A DNA stretch of 64,000 bases from Pardosa pseudoannulata (Eukaryota; Arthropoda; Arachnida; Araneae; Lycosidae). Made by a program: the position numbers and the translations under genes. Shown here one piece after another: positions 49,800 to 61,790 of the stretch. The stretch spans positions 23,999,491-24,063,490 of the forward strand of contig CM063504.1 in assembly GCA_032207245.1 (NCBI GenBank). The letters are read 5' to 3'. Numbering within the stretch: the stretch's first letter is position 1; the number at the start of each line of letters is the position of its first letter. Below the pieces are notes generated by a model. That model was given only the letters and a program-made list of their open reading frames with translations. It did not search any database and was not told where the DNA came from.

Positions 49800-50755
49800 T
49801 CAATACGTATTATTTTTAAAATTTTATATTTATAGTCATGACTCTAACCACCGAAAATAATGCTAAATTTTTCGAATTCTTGTGATCAGTTCTACTGTGG
49901 AGAAACTTTTTACTCTTTGCATGGTTGAAAACAATATTTCAGTACTTGTAATGGAAATTAGCAATGCACACAAATAATAACTTTTTAATAACTTTAAAAT
50001 AATATGCATTGTATATAATGCAAATATTTCTTGGAGGCTCTAGATCCCTTCCATAAATATGTCCTGGCTTATATGTGTCTCTTTGCTATAATTTTAAGTA
50101 CTTTTACTCAGAACTATAATTGCCATCACTGTCAGTAAAATTTTAAAAAAAAATAAATGTTTTTCATTTTTTCAGATTTGGATCTATATTTGTTATTTGT
50201 AGAATTAATTAATGTAAGAAATATAGTCTGACTTTAAATGCTTTTAAAAATTAAAAATCGAAAGTTATCTATTTCTTTCAGTTTTTCAAAATAGTTTTTA
50301 ATTTTATATTTATTATGTCCTAAATTTATTCTACAGATTACACATTTTTGACTCTTTTCTTGTAAAATTAAAGCTTAGTAAAAATGTTTAGTAAAACTGG
50401 AGTTAACTATACGTATGTATTACACTTTTTATTTTATAAACTTTTTAATTGTACAAAGCTGAAATTTTTTTTTTCATTTTAAGAATATGGTAATGACTGT
50501 GAAACTAAAATGGCAACAGCAAAACATTACTCAAAAATATACGACTTTATTTCACCTCAGTCTGCTATAGGTACAAAAATAAGGCAAAAATATATTTTCT
50601 CTAGTCTTAAACAAATCATCTGGTTAGGGAATCATCGCTAAGGCCGGACTAACCGGACCCCAGTCTGTGGCTGCATTTTGAGTTGACTTTGTTAAATATT
50701 ATATTTTTAGGAAAAAAATTGTATAAAAATATTTTACAAAATGGGATTCTTTATT
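49800..50755. other. AT-rich non-coding stretch
   Basis: No gene or clear mobile element seen apart from the preceding poly(T). Composition resembles the unique intergenic DNA upstream. Confidence 0.5.
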
Positions 50756-50759
50756 GTTT

Positions 50760-50930
50760 GGAGCCGAACGATATCCGAAGGGTACAGTGCCTCTCTTCAA
50801 TACCGGAGTTCGTGGGTTCGAATCCCGTTGTGGTATGGATGTTCGTAGTCGTTCAGATCCGGCTTTAAGCGTGTAGGTCCCATTAACCCTCGAGTGGAAA
50901 AACAGTAGACCGTAGCTCTCTAGCCCACCA
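50760..50930 (+). mobile_element. SINE family A copy
   Basis: Good B box GGGTTCGAATCCCGT, then GGTATGGATGTTCGTAGTCG, CGGCTTTAAGCGTGTAGGTC and AAACAGTAGACCGTAGC with an eroded end. The A box region is diverged. Confidence 0.85.
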
Positions 50931-51295
50931 TTTATTGCTTGGAAGTATGGTACATAATTATTTTATATTAACTTAACTGAAATTCCAACCAGGACAAGTG
51001 TGTTATTTTACAATAGATGAATTTATTAATATCTAAGTATATTGATTTGATTTAACGAGTATATATATCAATTATTTTCAATTTTTGTAATACACATTTC
51101 ATTTAAAAGATGCCCCGGTTGTTTTTATTAATTAAACACTGACTATTTGAAAGAAATATTGAACGATAGAAAGGTTGGAGATATAAAAGCGCTTGATCTG
51201 GCAAATAAAAGACTATGCGAAAAGTTAAAACCTTTGTGCCAAAATATAGCTTAAAATGCAAAACCTAACGTAAAAATAGAGCACAAATAGAGAGG

Positions 51296-52099
51296 AGTGG
51301 ATCTTGACAGCGGTTTTCAGTGGAACGTTAGTTAAAGCAGTGTTGGCGCCATCTATTGTCTGAAATACTATTTATTACAGTGATTAAATTATTATTTATT
51401 TTCAATGACTATTTTTTACCGCTCATTTAATTCAGCAATTAATTTAGTAAATGAATATCAACTTTTTTTTTTACTAGAGTTAAATACATTAAATTTAATG
51501 TGCTACCTTAAACAAGTTTATAAGTTTTTTAAAAATTATAACAAAAATGTAAAATACAGGTCTAATTTATAAATTGAATTTGATATCGAAATTTAATCAG
51601 AGTAAAAGACAGACTAAAACGTGCAATAGAATACAATTAAATAATAAAAATGTATCCATAAATTCAGTATACTTTTATTTAATATATTATTTACTAAGTG
51701 AAATTATTATTTAATATTGCTTTATACTTTGGGGAGATATAATAAAATTTTAGATTAAGAGTGTTTATGACAGAAAAATATAAGCTCCCAAATTATTATT
51801 TTCAATGGCATTTTTATAGAGCAATGTTATTTAAAAACTTACAATAATAAAAGCTAACAAAGAGGATCGTAAACAAAAGCCAATTAAAATAACAAAAAAT
51901 AATAAGGAACAAGCAGAAAAATTAATTAAAATAATTACCAAAAAGTAAAAAAAATGATATTAGAAATGGCAGAAAAACTGCTCAAGCTCATACACGATTA
52001 CCTGAATAGTTTTAGTTTATATATTACTTAACAGATGGCACCAACGCATTAAAAAATGTTCTTGAAATCTTGCGAAGAAAAGCGCTGTCCCGATCCACT
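51296..52099. mobile_element. Long-TIR non-autonomous element (804 bp)
   Basis: Arms of about 65 bases: AGTGGATCTTGACAGCGG...GTTGGCGCCATCTATT at the left, with the right end the complement of AGTGGATCGGGACAGCGC...GTTGGTGCCATCTGTT. The centre is AT-rich and non-coding. Target duplication not clear, so superfamily unassigned. Confidence 0.8.
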
Positions 52100-54300
52100 T
52101 TTATATATTACGCAATACTATTTCCCTGTTTCGAGCAAGCAACATTATCTGAATGTGAAAGCACTTAGTTGCTTGTAAATGGAAAATGAATGTTATTGCA
52201 TTTTATGCTGAAAGAAAGATAGTCAGTTTTTGTCTTATTAAGCAAAAAAGAAAAGATCATTTGAAGTTTTAAAACTAATTCCAACTCTAGATTTTGCTCC
52301 AAATCTTGTTTTTGCTTTAGAAATATTACTTTTTTATTAATAAGTGAGGCAAGTGAAGAAATCAAATTGCCTCTATCAGCAGTTTATATCCCCTAGATAA
52401 TAATAGCCTAAAGTATCTGTCCGCTTGTCCTCAAATTTATGAAGCGGTTGGACCTGGAATGGATAGAGGCATCCATATTGGATTCTTGATGAGTTAGAGT
52501 TAGCAAAATTAAAAAAAGAGTAAAACTTTCGAAATCCAATCCTTTCCCCCCTTTTCGATCGTTTAACGCCATTATTTCAAGCCCTATTTTCCCCAGTTAA
52601 GAGTAAGCAATTAAATTCATCATTTTATCCCATTATAAGTAGATGAAAATAACATTTTTTTCATATATTATGACGTCTCTCCTTTAACTATCTCATTTAA
52701 TCAATTTTTGTTTTAAATTATTTAAATATCGTCTGAATTATTTTCATACGTTTTATTACTGAACTTAGATATTACGATAATAATTTTCTTTTATATTTGT
52801 ATTAAATAATAGATAAGGTACATATGTGATAATTTAAAATTTAATCATCAATTTTTTTTGTTGCAATGAAAATTTTATCACCGGTATTAACAACAGTTCT
52901 TTCCATAAAAGTCTTGGAGTCTATTTCAAGGACTAATAAATGTCTAGCGTTTAAGGATCTTTGAAAATTAAGAAGTGTGTTAGTTTGTGTGTTTGTTTTT
53001 CATACATAACCACACGGTTTGCGATCGATTCGCTAAATTTTGGAATCATTCATATATACCACCAAATGACCACAGTCAATATTAAAACCTCTGCTGTTCA
53101 CCCTATCACGTAATATGACAAGATTAATTAAAGTTGGGCATCTGACATGCGGTCAGTAAAGATAAACAAATTATTGAGCTTGTGCCAATAATTTGTAATT
53201 CTCAGCCAAATAACAACATAATTCTCAGCCAAAAAACAAACCATTTTTTTGACTGTCTCATAGGACTCTTTACAATTCTGGAAAATTAAAAATTTTACTG
53301 ATCCCGTCATATGACGAGCTATATGATAGTCTTTTAATAGTCTTTTATATTATGGGAAATAAGGCGGGCGGCATTTTACATTTTTATCTGAGGCGGCAAA
53401 ACTGCTAAAGTCAACCATCACCTGGTCTTTCGTTTGTTAACAATTTTACTTTTTTGAACGACACAAGGAGGAAACATTTATCCTTTAATTCAAACTAGTT
53501 TATTAATCTTAAAACCCCCACATGATTTAAAATAGACATTTCCAAAATTTTGTTTATACTACATACATTAAGTTTTTGGAAGTCAAAATCAGAGCACGTT
53601 TACATTGTAATGTAAACCTTTAAAACCCCTTAGATCCCTTAAAGAAACTGGAAATATGCTCTCACAGTATATGCAATATGTTTAAATATACTCCGTCTCC
53701 CGTTTAAATTTTATGTTCCGGCTAAAGGTTGCAGACTGTTTTGAAGATTTTCAAAATAGATTTATGGCAGAAAGAAAAGTCGGCCAGTTTCTAAGTTCAG
53801 AGACGTCTATTTGAAAGAGCTATTCGCTTTCAATTCGCCAAGAAATATTAATAACCCGGTTTAGAGGCGGTTTCCACGCCAAACTTGTACACGCAGCATT
53901 GCTACAATTCTTACAACGGTGACTTGAATCTACAGAAAAAGAATATTTGAAAACCATAAATAAAATAGGATTTAAGTATGTTTCATTCTAGTCTGATATG
54001 TACAGTTCAATCTCGATATCTTGAAAATTTATGAGATTAAGTTATTTCAGGCATTGAGTAGTTGGACACATCTGTAGAGAGTAAGAATAATTCAAAGTAT
54101 AAACCAAGAGTGGTCAAACTTTGTTCTGTGGTGTAGTACATTGCTGTTGTTATTTCAAAGCCATTAATAACCCAAATTTGCTTTATATCGTCTTTAGTTA
54201 TAGTAAAATGCCACTGAACTATATTACAATATTCAAATATAGAACAAAAGACAAGGAAATATGCTAAAAAATATATAAAAAAATTAAAAAGTAAAAGAAG
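52100..54300. other. Non-coding stretch, no gene seen
   Basis: Contains scattered GC-richer patches (53340-53420, GGCGGGCGGCATTT) and a pogo-end-like word at 54001 (ACAGTTCAATCTCGATATC), but no supported gene or bounded element. Confidence 0.4.
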
Positions 54301-54780
54301 CACCCCACGTGCTACACCTGAAAGAAAAAATTGCCTAAGTCCACTCTTTTCCTTCCGAACTACTCCAGCAACCCTAGAATTTATCCATTATCCTGTACTG
54401 ATGCTTTCGTTGTTCCATTGTCCTGTGGACAATGCGTCCTTTTCCTGCTCTGTTCAGAAGAACTGGGACTCTAAGGATGGTCCTGAATCGCCTCCTGGAG
54501 ACCAATCACAACTCTCCAAAACTTGGTAAAGTTTAAGTGCAATCGTTTTCACACCACACGCTTCCTGGAGTCGCGAAAAAATACTTGGGCATGCAACATT
54601 TAACATGCGAGTGCGGCAAGCAAATCAGTTTCGCAAACCTTATGTAAAACATAGCTGCACTCTCACACTTTGTATGTCGGGAGCGACTTTTTTGGTCAAA
54701 GTATAAAAGCGAGCGACTACGAATTTTTAGAATGTACTTCTGTACCAGTTTGGGTTTCTTAGAAGACCGTTTTAGGTACT
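54301..54780 (+). promoter_or_regulatory. GC-richer segment with a TATA-like box
   Basis: A patch of normal base composition ends with AGTATAAAAGCGAGCGACTA (TATAAAAG at 54702-54709). This looks like a TATA promoter or an LTR promoter, but no open frame follows within 400 bases. It may be the promoter part of a retroelement. Confidence 0.3.
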
Positions 54781-55091
54781 CATAAATAACGGAGAAGTAT
54801 TTAGATGGTAATTAAGAAAAGGAATGATCTTTTTTTATAATACACAAAATAAGGCATCTATGGCTACCATTTCTAACTTTAAATAACTTATAAACTATTC
54901 CTTTTAAAAACTAATACTAACATTTAAACACTTCCACGGAATAACAGAAACATACGAAAAATTACTGTTTTAGAATTATATTGAAACACATTAAATGCCA
55001 AATTTTACAAGGAAGTTATTATTATTATTATTTCCAGCACCGAACTTGCTCTTATAGCATTCGCATTTATCAAGCCTTAGATATTTGTTAA

Positions 55092-55395
55092 CCATTATGG
55101 AAACACCATGTAAGAGGCCATTTTTATTATGGAAACAACATATAGGCAGCCAACATTACTCCCTAGGACAACACAAAGTGAGTCCGAGTAATTTAGAAGC
55201 AAGGACCAAGTAGAAGACCTTCCCCTCCCTAGGCTTGGTCTGCCACCCAGAGAGGTATCGTTTGGGTACTTGAAAGACATTGCCACCACCAACCTATTTT
55301 ATGCTCGTCAGCCGCCATTAATAAATACCTTTGCCCAGCTCAATCTTCTGACTTTCAGAGTTTGATACCTTTGCCGAATGAGCTACCGCGACTCT
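55092..55395 (-). mobile_element. SINE family B copy
   Basis: On the minus strand: GGTAGCTCATTCGGCAAAGG (A box region), then a body shared with 16530-16790, seen on the plus strand as AAGTAGAAGACCTTCC, GGTATCGTTTGGGTACTTGA, ACCACCAACCTATTTTATG and CCATTAATAAATAC. Best-preserved family B body in the window. Confidence 0.75.
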
Positions 55396-55928
55396 TATAT
55401 ATATAAATATAACATATAACAAAATATTTTCATTCGTCTCTTCAATCAAAACCCTTCTCTATTGTTTCTTTTTCATTATTAGTTTCATTTTGCTTAGACG
55501 AATAGACAAATAATGTTTGATCAAAAGTTTTTTTTTAAGCTTATACGGATAAAACTTATCTAGCGTTTATTTACCACGTTTAGAAGAAATAAAATATTGA
55601 CTCTTCCTATTGCTGGATTTTAAAAATTTTGAAAAAAAAAAATGTGTATTACGGGGTATGCACAGATAGTTTGAAGGAGTCTAACAGAAAGGAATAGAAG
55701 AAAAGTAGAAAAAACTATAGGTTGCAGCAAGACGTATAACTGAAGATAAAAGACAATTTTGTTTTGTTGATCTGGAATTATTTTAGTAGATTTTAAAGGA
55801 GCAATTATTCTATATTTGTTTCGGTATCAACTCGCACTTTAAAATCTTTATTCACGTCCAATTCAAGTCGTTTACGTGGTAAAGTCGGTGGATAATAGTT
55901 TTCATATAACTGATTTATAGATTTGGTG

Positions 55929-56090
55929 TGGATCGCTACGGTGATTGCTACCCCAGGAGCTTATGAGATCGGGATCTACTGTTTAAAGCTGATTTCAAAG
56001 TGTAACGAACATCCTTGCTACAGTGAGGTTTGAACTCACCTAATTCCGGTGCCAAAGATCAGTACCCTACCATTTGGCCATCATTCGGTA
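55929..56090 (-). mobile_element. SINE family A copy, minus strand, diverged
   Basis: Reverse complement reads GGCCAAATGGTAGGGTACTG, GGTGAGTTCAAACCTCACTG, AAGGATGTTCGTTAC, CAGCTTTAAACAGTAGATCC. Head and body are recognisable and the tail is decayed. Confidence 0.8.
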
Positions 56091-56521
56091 CTGATTTATA
56101 GAATGATTGTGGCAAAAAAAGCAGGAAGAAAATTTTTAGATTACATAGTGTCATGATTTTTATTTTTGAAGGAAGAATGAATGAAATCTATATAAATTCA
56201 GTAGCGAATCAGGATCAGGAGGAGCGGAGGGGCACTATGGGGTTGAAGTTGAATTGCAAGAATTCTTAATTTTTTTTTATAGTTTTCTTTATCCTTCTTA
56301 ATTTTCTTTTGTTTTTATTCCTCTTACTCCCTAGTACAAAGTAAAGGAAGTATTGTATTCACGAAATATCTCTGCTCGGATTTCAAGGGACATACTCATT
56401 TTGATTATACCTGGATCAATTTCGACAAGTTTCAGTGTTACGTCTGTACATACGTAGAATGTCTGTATGTGAGTTATCCTTTAATTTTGAGATTTTAAAT
56501 ATTCAATTTGACCATCCCTGA

Positions 56522-57496
56522 TCGGGGGACAATGTCTCTGTCGTCTGCGGCCACGATCTCAAGCCGTACATGTCCTCTGGGTAGTGCTAAATGAGAGACA
56601 CCTCAGGGGTACACCTCCTTTAGGTATACATGGGCTTCACGCTCCCGAGGTTTACCTGAGTGATCTGGGTCTTCAGTTATTCCTGGAAGTCTAGAGCTTA
56701 TCTCTGTAGTGTTTGCTCCTTACCGGGTTTGACAAAATTAAATCGTACCCTCACGGAACTCTCGTAGGTCAACAGCAGCTCAATAACTCTTGTGGTTGCT
56801 GTCGGGACTTCTGGTATTCAGTAATTATGCTCTGTATGTCTTCGAGAGGGGTCAATCTCTCTTGGTTCTTGTCACTACCGATACTCCGAGGCCACTGAAT
56901 TTGGATTTTCTAGCTTCCATTTCGATCGTGCCCTTGTGATAAGTTTTATACATGATTTTCAAAGCATATTTTGAAGAGGAAAAAAAAAAAAAGGTTTGAA
57001 ATGTTGCTAAGTCAGTACCATGCAACTAGCTAAGTTCTGATTAATGGGATTCTAAGTCACTAGTTTTCTTGAAGTTCGTGGATCCCAGACTCTATCTCTA
57101 ATTCTGTCTACTAACTCTTAGCCGACCTTCACTGACAAGTCCAACGCGAAACATCCAACTCGACATCCAACGCGAAAAAACCAGCTCCCCCAGATGACGG
57201 TGATCTCACCATCATTCTGATAGAACAAGCTGGTCTTAAAAGCTAAATGAATTAAATACTGTAAAACAGTAGTTTATAAATTACTGATTATCCATTCTGT
57301 TTAAGAATTTCGTTGTTATAAAAAAATTCATAATTTTGTTAAAAAAAAGGATGTGTCTAGTTTCTTTTTTAATTTTTTAATTTTCTTAGTTATTCATAAA
57401 ATTACTGTAGTTCGTCTGGTAAATACTGAAATAAAAATTAAATTTATTCAAATACTTTCCAGGCAAACCTAGCAAAAAAAAAAGGGAGAGAACTAA
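56522..57496. mobile_element. Insert flanked by 14-base direct repeats
   Basis: Bounded by identical TTGACCATCCCTGA copies. Starts with GC-rich TCGGGGGACAATGTCTCTGT and ends CCTAGCAAAAAAAAAAGGGA. Contains repeat D copy 2. A long identical direct repeat and an A-rich end suggest target-primed retroposition; the class is not established. Confidence 0.5.
56852..57335 (+). repeat. Inverted repeat pair D, copy 2
   Basis: Matches the reverse complement of 49235-49702. Differs by small indels around 57140-57190, where a short CATCCAACTCGACATCCAAC tandem repeat has arisen. On its minus strand the copy keeps the ATG and the first codons seen at 49633 (MEARKSK against MDARKSK), then falls into stops. 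Confidence 0.9.
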
Positions 57497-57510
57497 TTGA
57501 CCATCCCTGA

Positions 57511-58841
57511 GCACATTTTAACTAGTATGGTTGTGACGTCTGTCCATACGTATGTATTTCCCATAATTCAAAAACGATTGTCAGTTAGAAAGTTGCCTTT
57601 TTAGTATTTAGATCTGTTATAGCATATCCTCTTCTTATTACAATCAATACCCCATATAATGAGGAATTTCAGTATAATGAATATTAATGCTGTCGGTCAT
57701 AATTGAAAAACTATCAGCCGTAGAATGTTTAAATTTTTGTATTAGGTACTGTTGTATCTTCTAGATAATCATCAGGCAACATTATTCTCTCCATTTTATA
57801 TTGCAATCCGCATTCCATATAAGGAAATATCTCGATATAACAAAAACATTAATGCTACAGCAATGAAGTACAAACAACATATTGACGTATTCAAATGCAA
57901 CTATAACAATCATTTTCAAACAGATAAAACAATGATTTAAAATCTAGATATAGGAATAAAAAATAAAATTCAATTATTTGCAGAGAATAATTTTGAATTT
58001 CTAATGTTTATTACTTTCTGGCTCATAGTAAAGGAAGTGTTGGAATTGCGAAATATTTTAGTTTAGAACGAAGTTATCCCCAAATGGTAGTATTTGATCA
58101 ATATTCAAACTTGAGATGCTTGATAATGATTATTAACTTGAGAAACGAAATTAATTTTGAAACTTTAAGAGAAGGGTCAAATAATAATTTTGATAACGCA
58201 CCTTGTAAAATAATAATAATTTTTTTTAAGGAATTCATGTGGTGTCCACATGAATTTTTGTAAGTGGAAACATTCCTTGTTTTCTGGTTTGATGACTTCG
58301 AATATTTTCACTTTTGTAGTCATTCTATTCATACATGTATCATATGAAAACATTTTTGATACTTTTTTTTTATTTACGTTTTTAATAATTATAGGAAGTA
58401 CAATACCGGTATTTGTGATTCTTACTGTTAGTTGAGTAAAGTCATTTTGATTTACATAAGCTATGATGTTTGGAATTCGATAATTTCTTCACTTTGGTCT
58501 TCGTGATTATTGCTTTGTTAAATTTCTTAAGATGCATTATAGAATATAGAGCAATTTGTCGCAATGTCACGAACTATAAGGCTCTTCCCATTCATTTTCA
58601 TGTGTACAACAGCCAATATACAAACAACAAACTTCCGTTGCGTTTGAAACTAAAGCCAGAATTGTCATAAATTGAGATTTGCCCTGCTGCGTGAAATCGC
58701 CTTATTGCTGAGAATACTAATGTCATTATATTTTGTTGTAACATTTTAATAATATACAACATTTGATACTATTTTCTATATCTGTAACATCATCCTCATT
58801 TCATTAGAATAAATTTTTAATGTTTTTTCTTATGAGTTTGC
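57511..58841. other. Non-coding stretch, no gene seen
   Basis: Apart from repeat E words it is AT-rich. Pogo-end-like words (ATATCTCGATATAACAAAAA near 57825) suggest old Tigger debris. The open frames at 58250-58670 are hydrophobic or mixed and lack recognisable motifs. Confidence 0.4.
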
Positions 58842-59134
58842 TTAACCCTAGCACGGTATCCTTACGTCTCAGATATCTTTTGAAATTAACAGAATTTTAA
58901 AAGCTGAAAAAACATTAAGGCTCAATAAATTATACTTTAAATAAATTTCCATTATTTGCCTTTCCTATCTTTAACACACATTTTTAAAATGCTGTACGGA
59001 CGTAACAAAATAATAACTTGAGACAAAAACAAGACATGTGCTGTTGTTTCTAACAACACTTCGAACTAATGAACATCTAGTGTACTCGATTTAAAGCGAA
59101 GGGCTGTGTCATCCGTTTTGAACAATTTTTAGCT

Positions 59135-59568
59135 CGAAGTGGGCGCTCATAGCAAGGAAGCGAGTAGCAAGGAGAAGTCCCCTAGGTTTGTCCTACTACC
59201 TTCAGAGATACCGTTGCAGACCGATGGCCTATTGGTTAGAGTGCTGGACTTCGGTTACGGAGTTTGTGAGTTCGAATACCACAGTGGCATGGATGTTCGT
59301 AGCCTTTCGGAATTGGCTTTAAGCTGTAAGTCCAGGTCTCTTCAGCCCTCGTGTTGTAAAAAGTAGACCGTAGCACTCTAAACCAAACCAAACCAAATCA
59401 ATCAGAGATATCGTTTGAACTTGGAGGAAATTAAGACTAGAAATCTATGTTATGTGCCTCATCCGCCGTTAGTGAACACGGTCATCTTCAGTTTGCGTGG
59501 GCCTCGAACTCACAACCCACTAGCTATGAAATGGCGCCTTTACCGACTGATCTGGGATGGATTATAGA
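59135..59568 (-). mobile_element. SINE family B copy split by a SINE A
   Basis: On the minus strand it begins CAGATCAGTCGGTAAAGGCG (A box region) and GGTTGTGAGTTCGAGGCCC (B box), the clearest tRNA-like head of family B here. The body continues to 59402, is interrupted, and resumes at 59215 toward 59135. Confidence 0.8.
59216..59401 (+). mobile_element. SINE family A copy nested in SINE B
   Basis: Head CCTATTGGTTAGAGTGCTGG (A box), TGAGTTCGAATACCAC (B box), TGGCATGGATGTTCGTAGCC, GTAGACCGTAGCACTCTAAA and a terminal (CCAAA)n run. Flanked by TCAGAGATACCGTT (59202-59215) and TCAGAGATATCGTT (59402-59415), a 13/14 target-site duplication within SINE B. Confidence 0.93.
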
Positions 59569-59911
59569 ATAGAGTTTTAGAGTTAAACACTTGATACGAG
59601 GATTTTAGTAATATATTAAGAAATCGTTCACTTTTAAAATTTAACATTTTGAGAACGGGCTTACCATATGTGAAACTTTTTAAAAATTTAATCAGATGAT
59701 TCTCTGATATTCAAATATCTCTAGTAGACACGTTCACCAATAACAGACATAGGCTATCTGTAGTGGCAATAAGAAGTAATAATTAAATGTTTTACTTAAA
59801 ACAGCATTAATGATACACTCATTCTGAGTCAATTTGAAAGAGGTTGCATATATGATGCACCCGTCCTCAAAGGGTTAAGGACGTCCCAAGGTACACAACT
59901 GCACCCTTCAC

Positions 59912-60484
59912 CATTTCCGCTTGCCCAAATCTTTGTTTCGCCACTCACTGATTTCAATTTCTAAACTTTCCAATCCTTCACTATTAAGAGGAAGTAACGA
60001 TGAATCGAAAACCAATTCGTTTAAACATGTATTTTTTCCATACAATGATAAGGAGTAATCTGTTAATAATACGTTGTGTGAAAATGTGGGTCTAGTTTAT
60101 GATTAATGATCATTAAAGTGCAATTATACCTTGCATTAATTCCAAGTTCATTTTTCTGACACACAGAAAAGTAAAAAAAATCCATCAAAGTGATATGTTC
60201 TTTTTTATGTTTATTTAGAAACTAAGAAAATAATTATGGGATTCTATTTCAATCATTAATGTAAATGTTTTGTAAATGTATTTCGATAGTTAGCACTTTT
60301 TATTTAAAGAAAATTACCATTGCTTTCATTAAATCTTTAAACACATATATGTTATAAATATAGGAATCGTTTACAGAAAGACTTTCCGTATTTTTCTCAG
60401 TGAAATGCGATAAAATATTTTTTTAAAATACTTATTCAGAAAGCTACCATTTTTTGTCAACAGATTAACACATATGGTTCCTTT
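59912..60484 (+). repeat. Duplicated unit F, copy 1
   Basis: Matches 62562-63132 in direct orientation over about 570 bases, starting CATTTCCGCTTGCCCAAATC and including AAGAGGAAGTAACGATGAAT, AATACGTTGTGTGAAAATGT and AAAGACTTTCCGTATTTTTC. Offset 2650 bases. Each copy runs straight into an AT minisatellite. Non-coding. Confidence 0.93.
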
Positions 60485-60902
60485 TATATATAAACTATAA
60501 TAAATTATATATATTATATATAAAGTATAATAAACCAGATATATATTTTTTCATATATAAATTATAATAAACCATATATATGTATTATATATAAACTGTA
60601 GTAAACTATATTTTATATGTAAACTATAATAAACTATACATATATTTATATATATAAATTATAATAAACTATATATATATATATATATATATAAATTATA
60701 ATAAACTATATATATATATATATATATGTATTATATATGAACTATAGTAAACTATATTATATATAAACTATAATAAACTATACATATATTTATATATAAA
60801 TTATAATAAACTATATATATATTTATATATAAATTATAATAAACTATATATATATATTTATAAGAACTATAGTAAACTATATTTTATATATAAACTATAA
60901 TA

Positions 60903-60942
<40 letters not shown>
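60485..60942. repeat. AT-rich minisatellite, array 1
   Basis: Irregular tandem units built from TATATATAAACTATAATAAA and CTATATATAT, with variable (AT)n spacers. Confidence 0.9.
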
Positions 60943-61009
60943 CAATTAGTGTAGGTAAACGTTTGAACAAGCTGGAATTCAAAACTAAAAGAATTATAAG
61001 TTCGCTACT

Positions 61010-61790
61010 ATTTTATTTTACAAATGCCGAACAATTAGAGCCTAAGACATTAGTTCACGGTCTCTCCAATACTTTTTAACAATGTCTTCATACTGAGAAA
61101 GTACAACATAATTATATAAATTTTCAAAACTCATTTTATCACTAGAGTCACACAAAACACAGTCAAGTGAATCCATCACCCCAACTCTGTAGAGATTGTC
61201 AGTCATGTCCAGTCAGATCTCTACAAAGGACCACTGCAGTCTGTCTCGGAAAACTGTCAACAGCTCACCCTTCTCCCAAAATCCTCCACTTCTTATTCAT
61301 CGCACATTGAACCATATCTTGTTTAAGAGTTTTCTTGTGGGTCATATTAACAAATAATTTAATTGTATGAAATGAAATAATGCGGTTCATGCGTTAATCT
61401 ATCAAGGCTCCATTTTTAGCCAGCCTATCAGCCTTTTCACTGCCCAAGATTCCACATTAGGCAGGAATCCATTGGAAATAATTTTGTGTGCCAATGTCTT
61501 AAGCAAAAGCCTACATTCTAAAATTCTTTGGGATAAATATTGATTTTTCAAAAAAGTTTGAAGAGCACTCTTAGAATCCGACAAGATGACTGCTCTTGTA
61601 GAGTTACTACGAATCGATAGCTGTTAAATTGCCTTTGCAATAGCCTCAGTTTCATCGTCGAAGGTATTGGTAAGTGGACCCACTAGTAAATAAAATCTAA
61701 AGAGTTCACAATGGATACCTGCTCTGGCACCGTGTGTTCTCTTCAGCAAAGAACATCAGTAAAGATATGCAACCACTCATTTTCAGGATA
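61010..61790 (-). pseudogene. LINE remnant with RNase H domain (I/R1-like group)
   Basis: Minus-strand frame 61584-61402 reads SDSKSALQTFLKNQYLSQRI, the RNase H block with the catalytic Asp in SDS. ESWAVKRLIGWLKMEP-type residues replace the family's NE.AD.LAK end, indicating decay. Further on, after frame changes, a CVLCDSSDKMSF zinc-knuckle-like segment (HLL.C region) follows, which fits the C-terminal part of LINEs that carry RNase H. Stops interrupt it; reverse transcriptase is not seen. Confidence 0.75.

Larger units (their letters stand above)
56341..58090. mobile_element. Dispersed repeat E, interrupted by an insert
   Basis: Words of one repeat family appear on both sides: AGTAAAGGAAGTATTGTATT near 56341 and AGTAAAGGAAGTGTTGGAAT near 58028; GTTACGTCTGTACATACGTA near 56438 and TGTGACGTCTGTCCATACGT near 57533. 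TTGACCATCCCTGA occurs at 56508-56521 and 57497-57510. Best read as old family E copies, one of them split by an insertion of about 975 bases. Confidence 0.55.
58846..59874. mobile_element. Possible TTAA-flanked element carrying nested SINEs
   Basis: CCCTAGCACGG follows TTAA at 58842-58845, and CCTCAAAGGG precedes TTAA at 59875-59878. Both ends resemble piggyBac-type CCCT.../...AGGG termini but match each other only partly, so they could be ends of two different elements. A SINE B with a nested SINE A lies inside. Confidence 0.35.

Noticed and set aside
54037..54303. 88-codon hydrophobic minus-strand frame
   Set aside because: Phe/Leu/Tyr/Ile-rich composition is what random AT-rich DNA gives; no start context or family likeness.
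57752..58670. Three frames of 61-66 codons
   Set aside because: Hydrophobic or mixed low-information peptides without motifs, in repeat-rich DNA.
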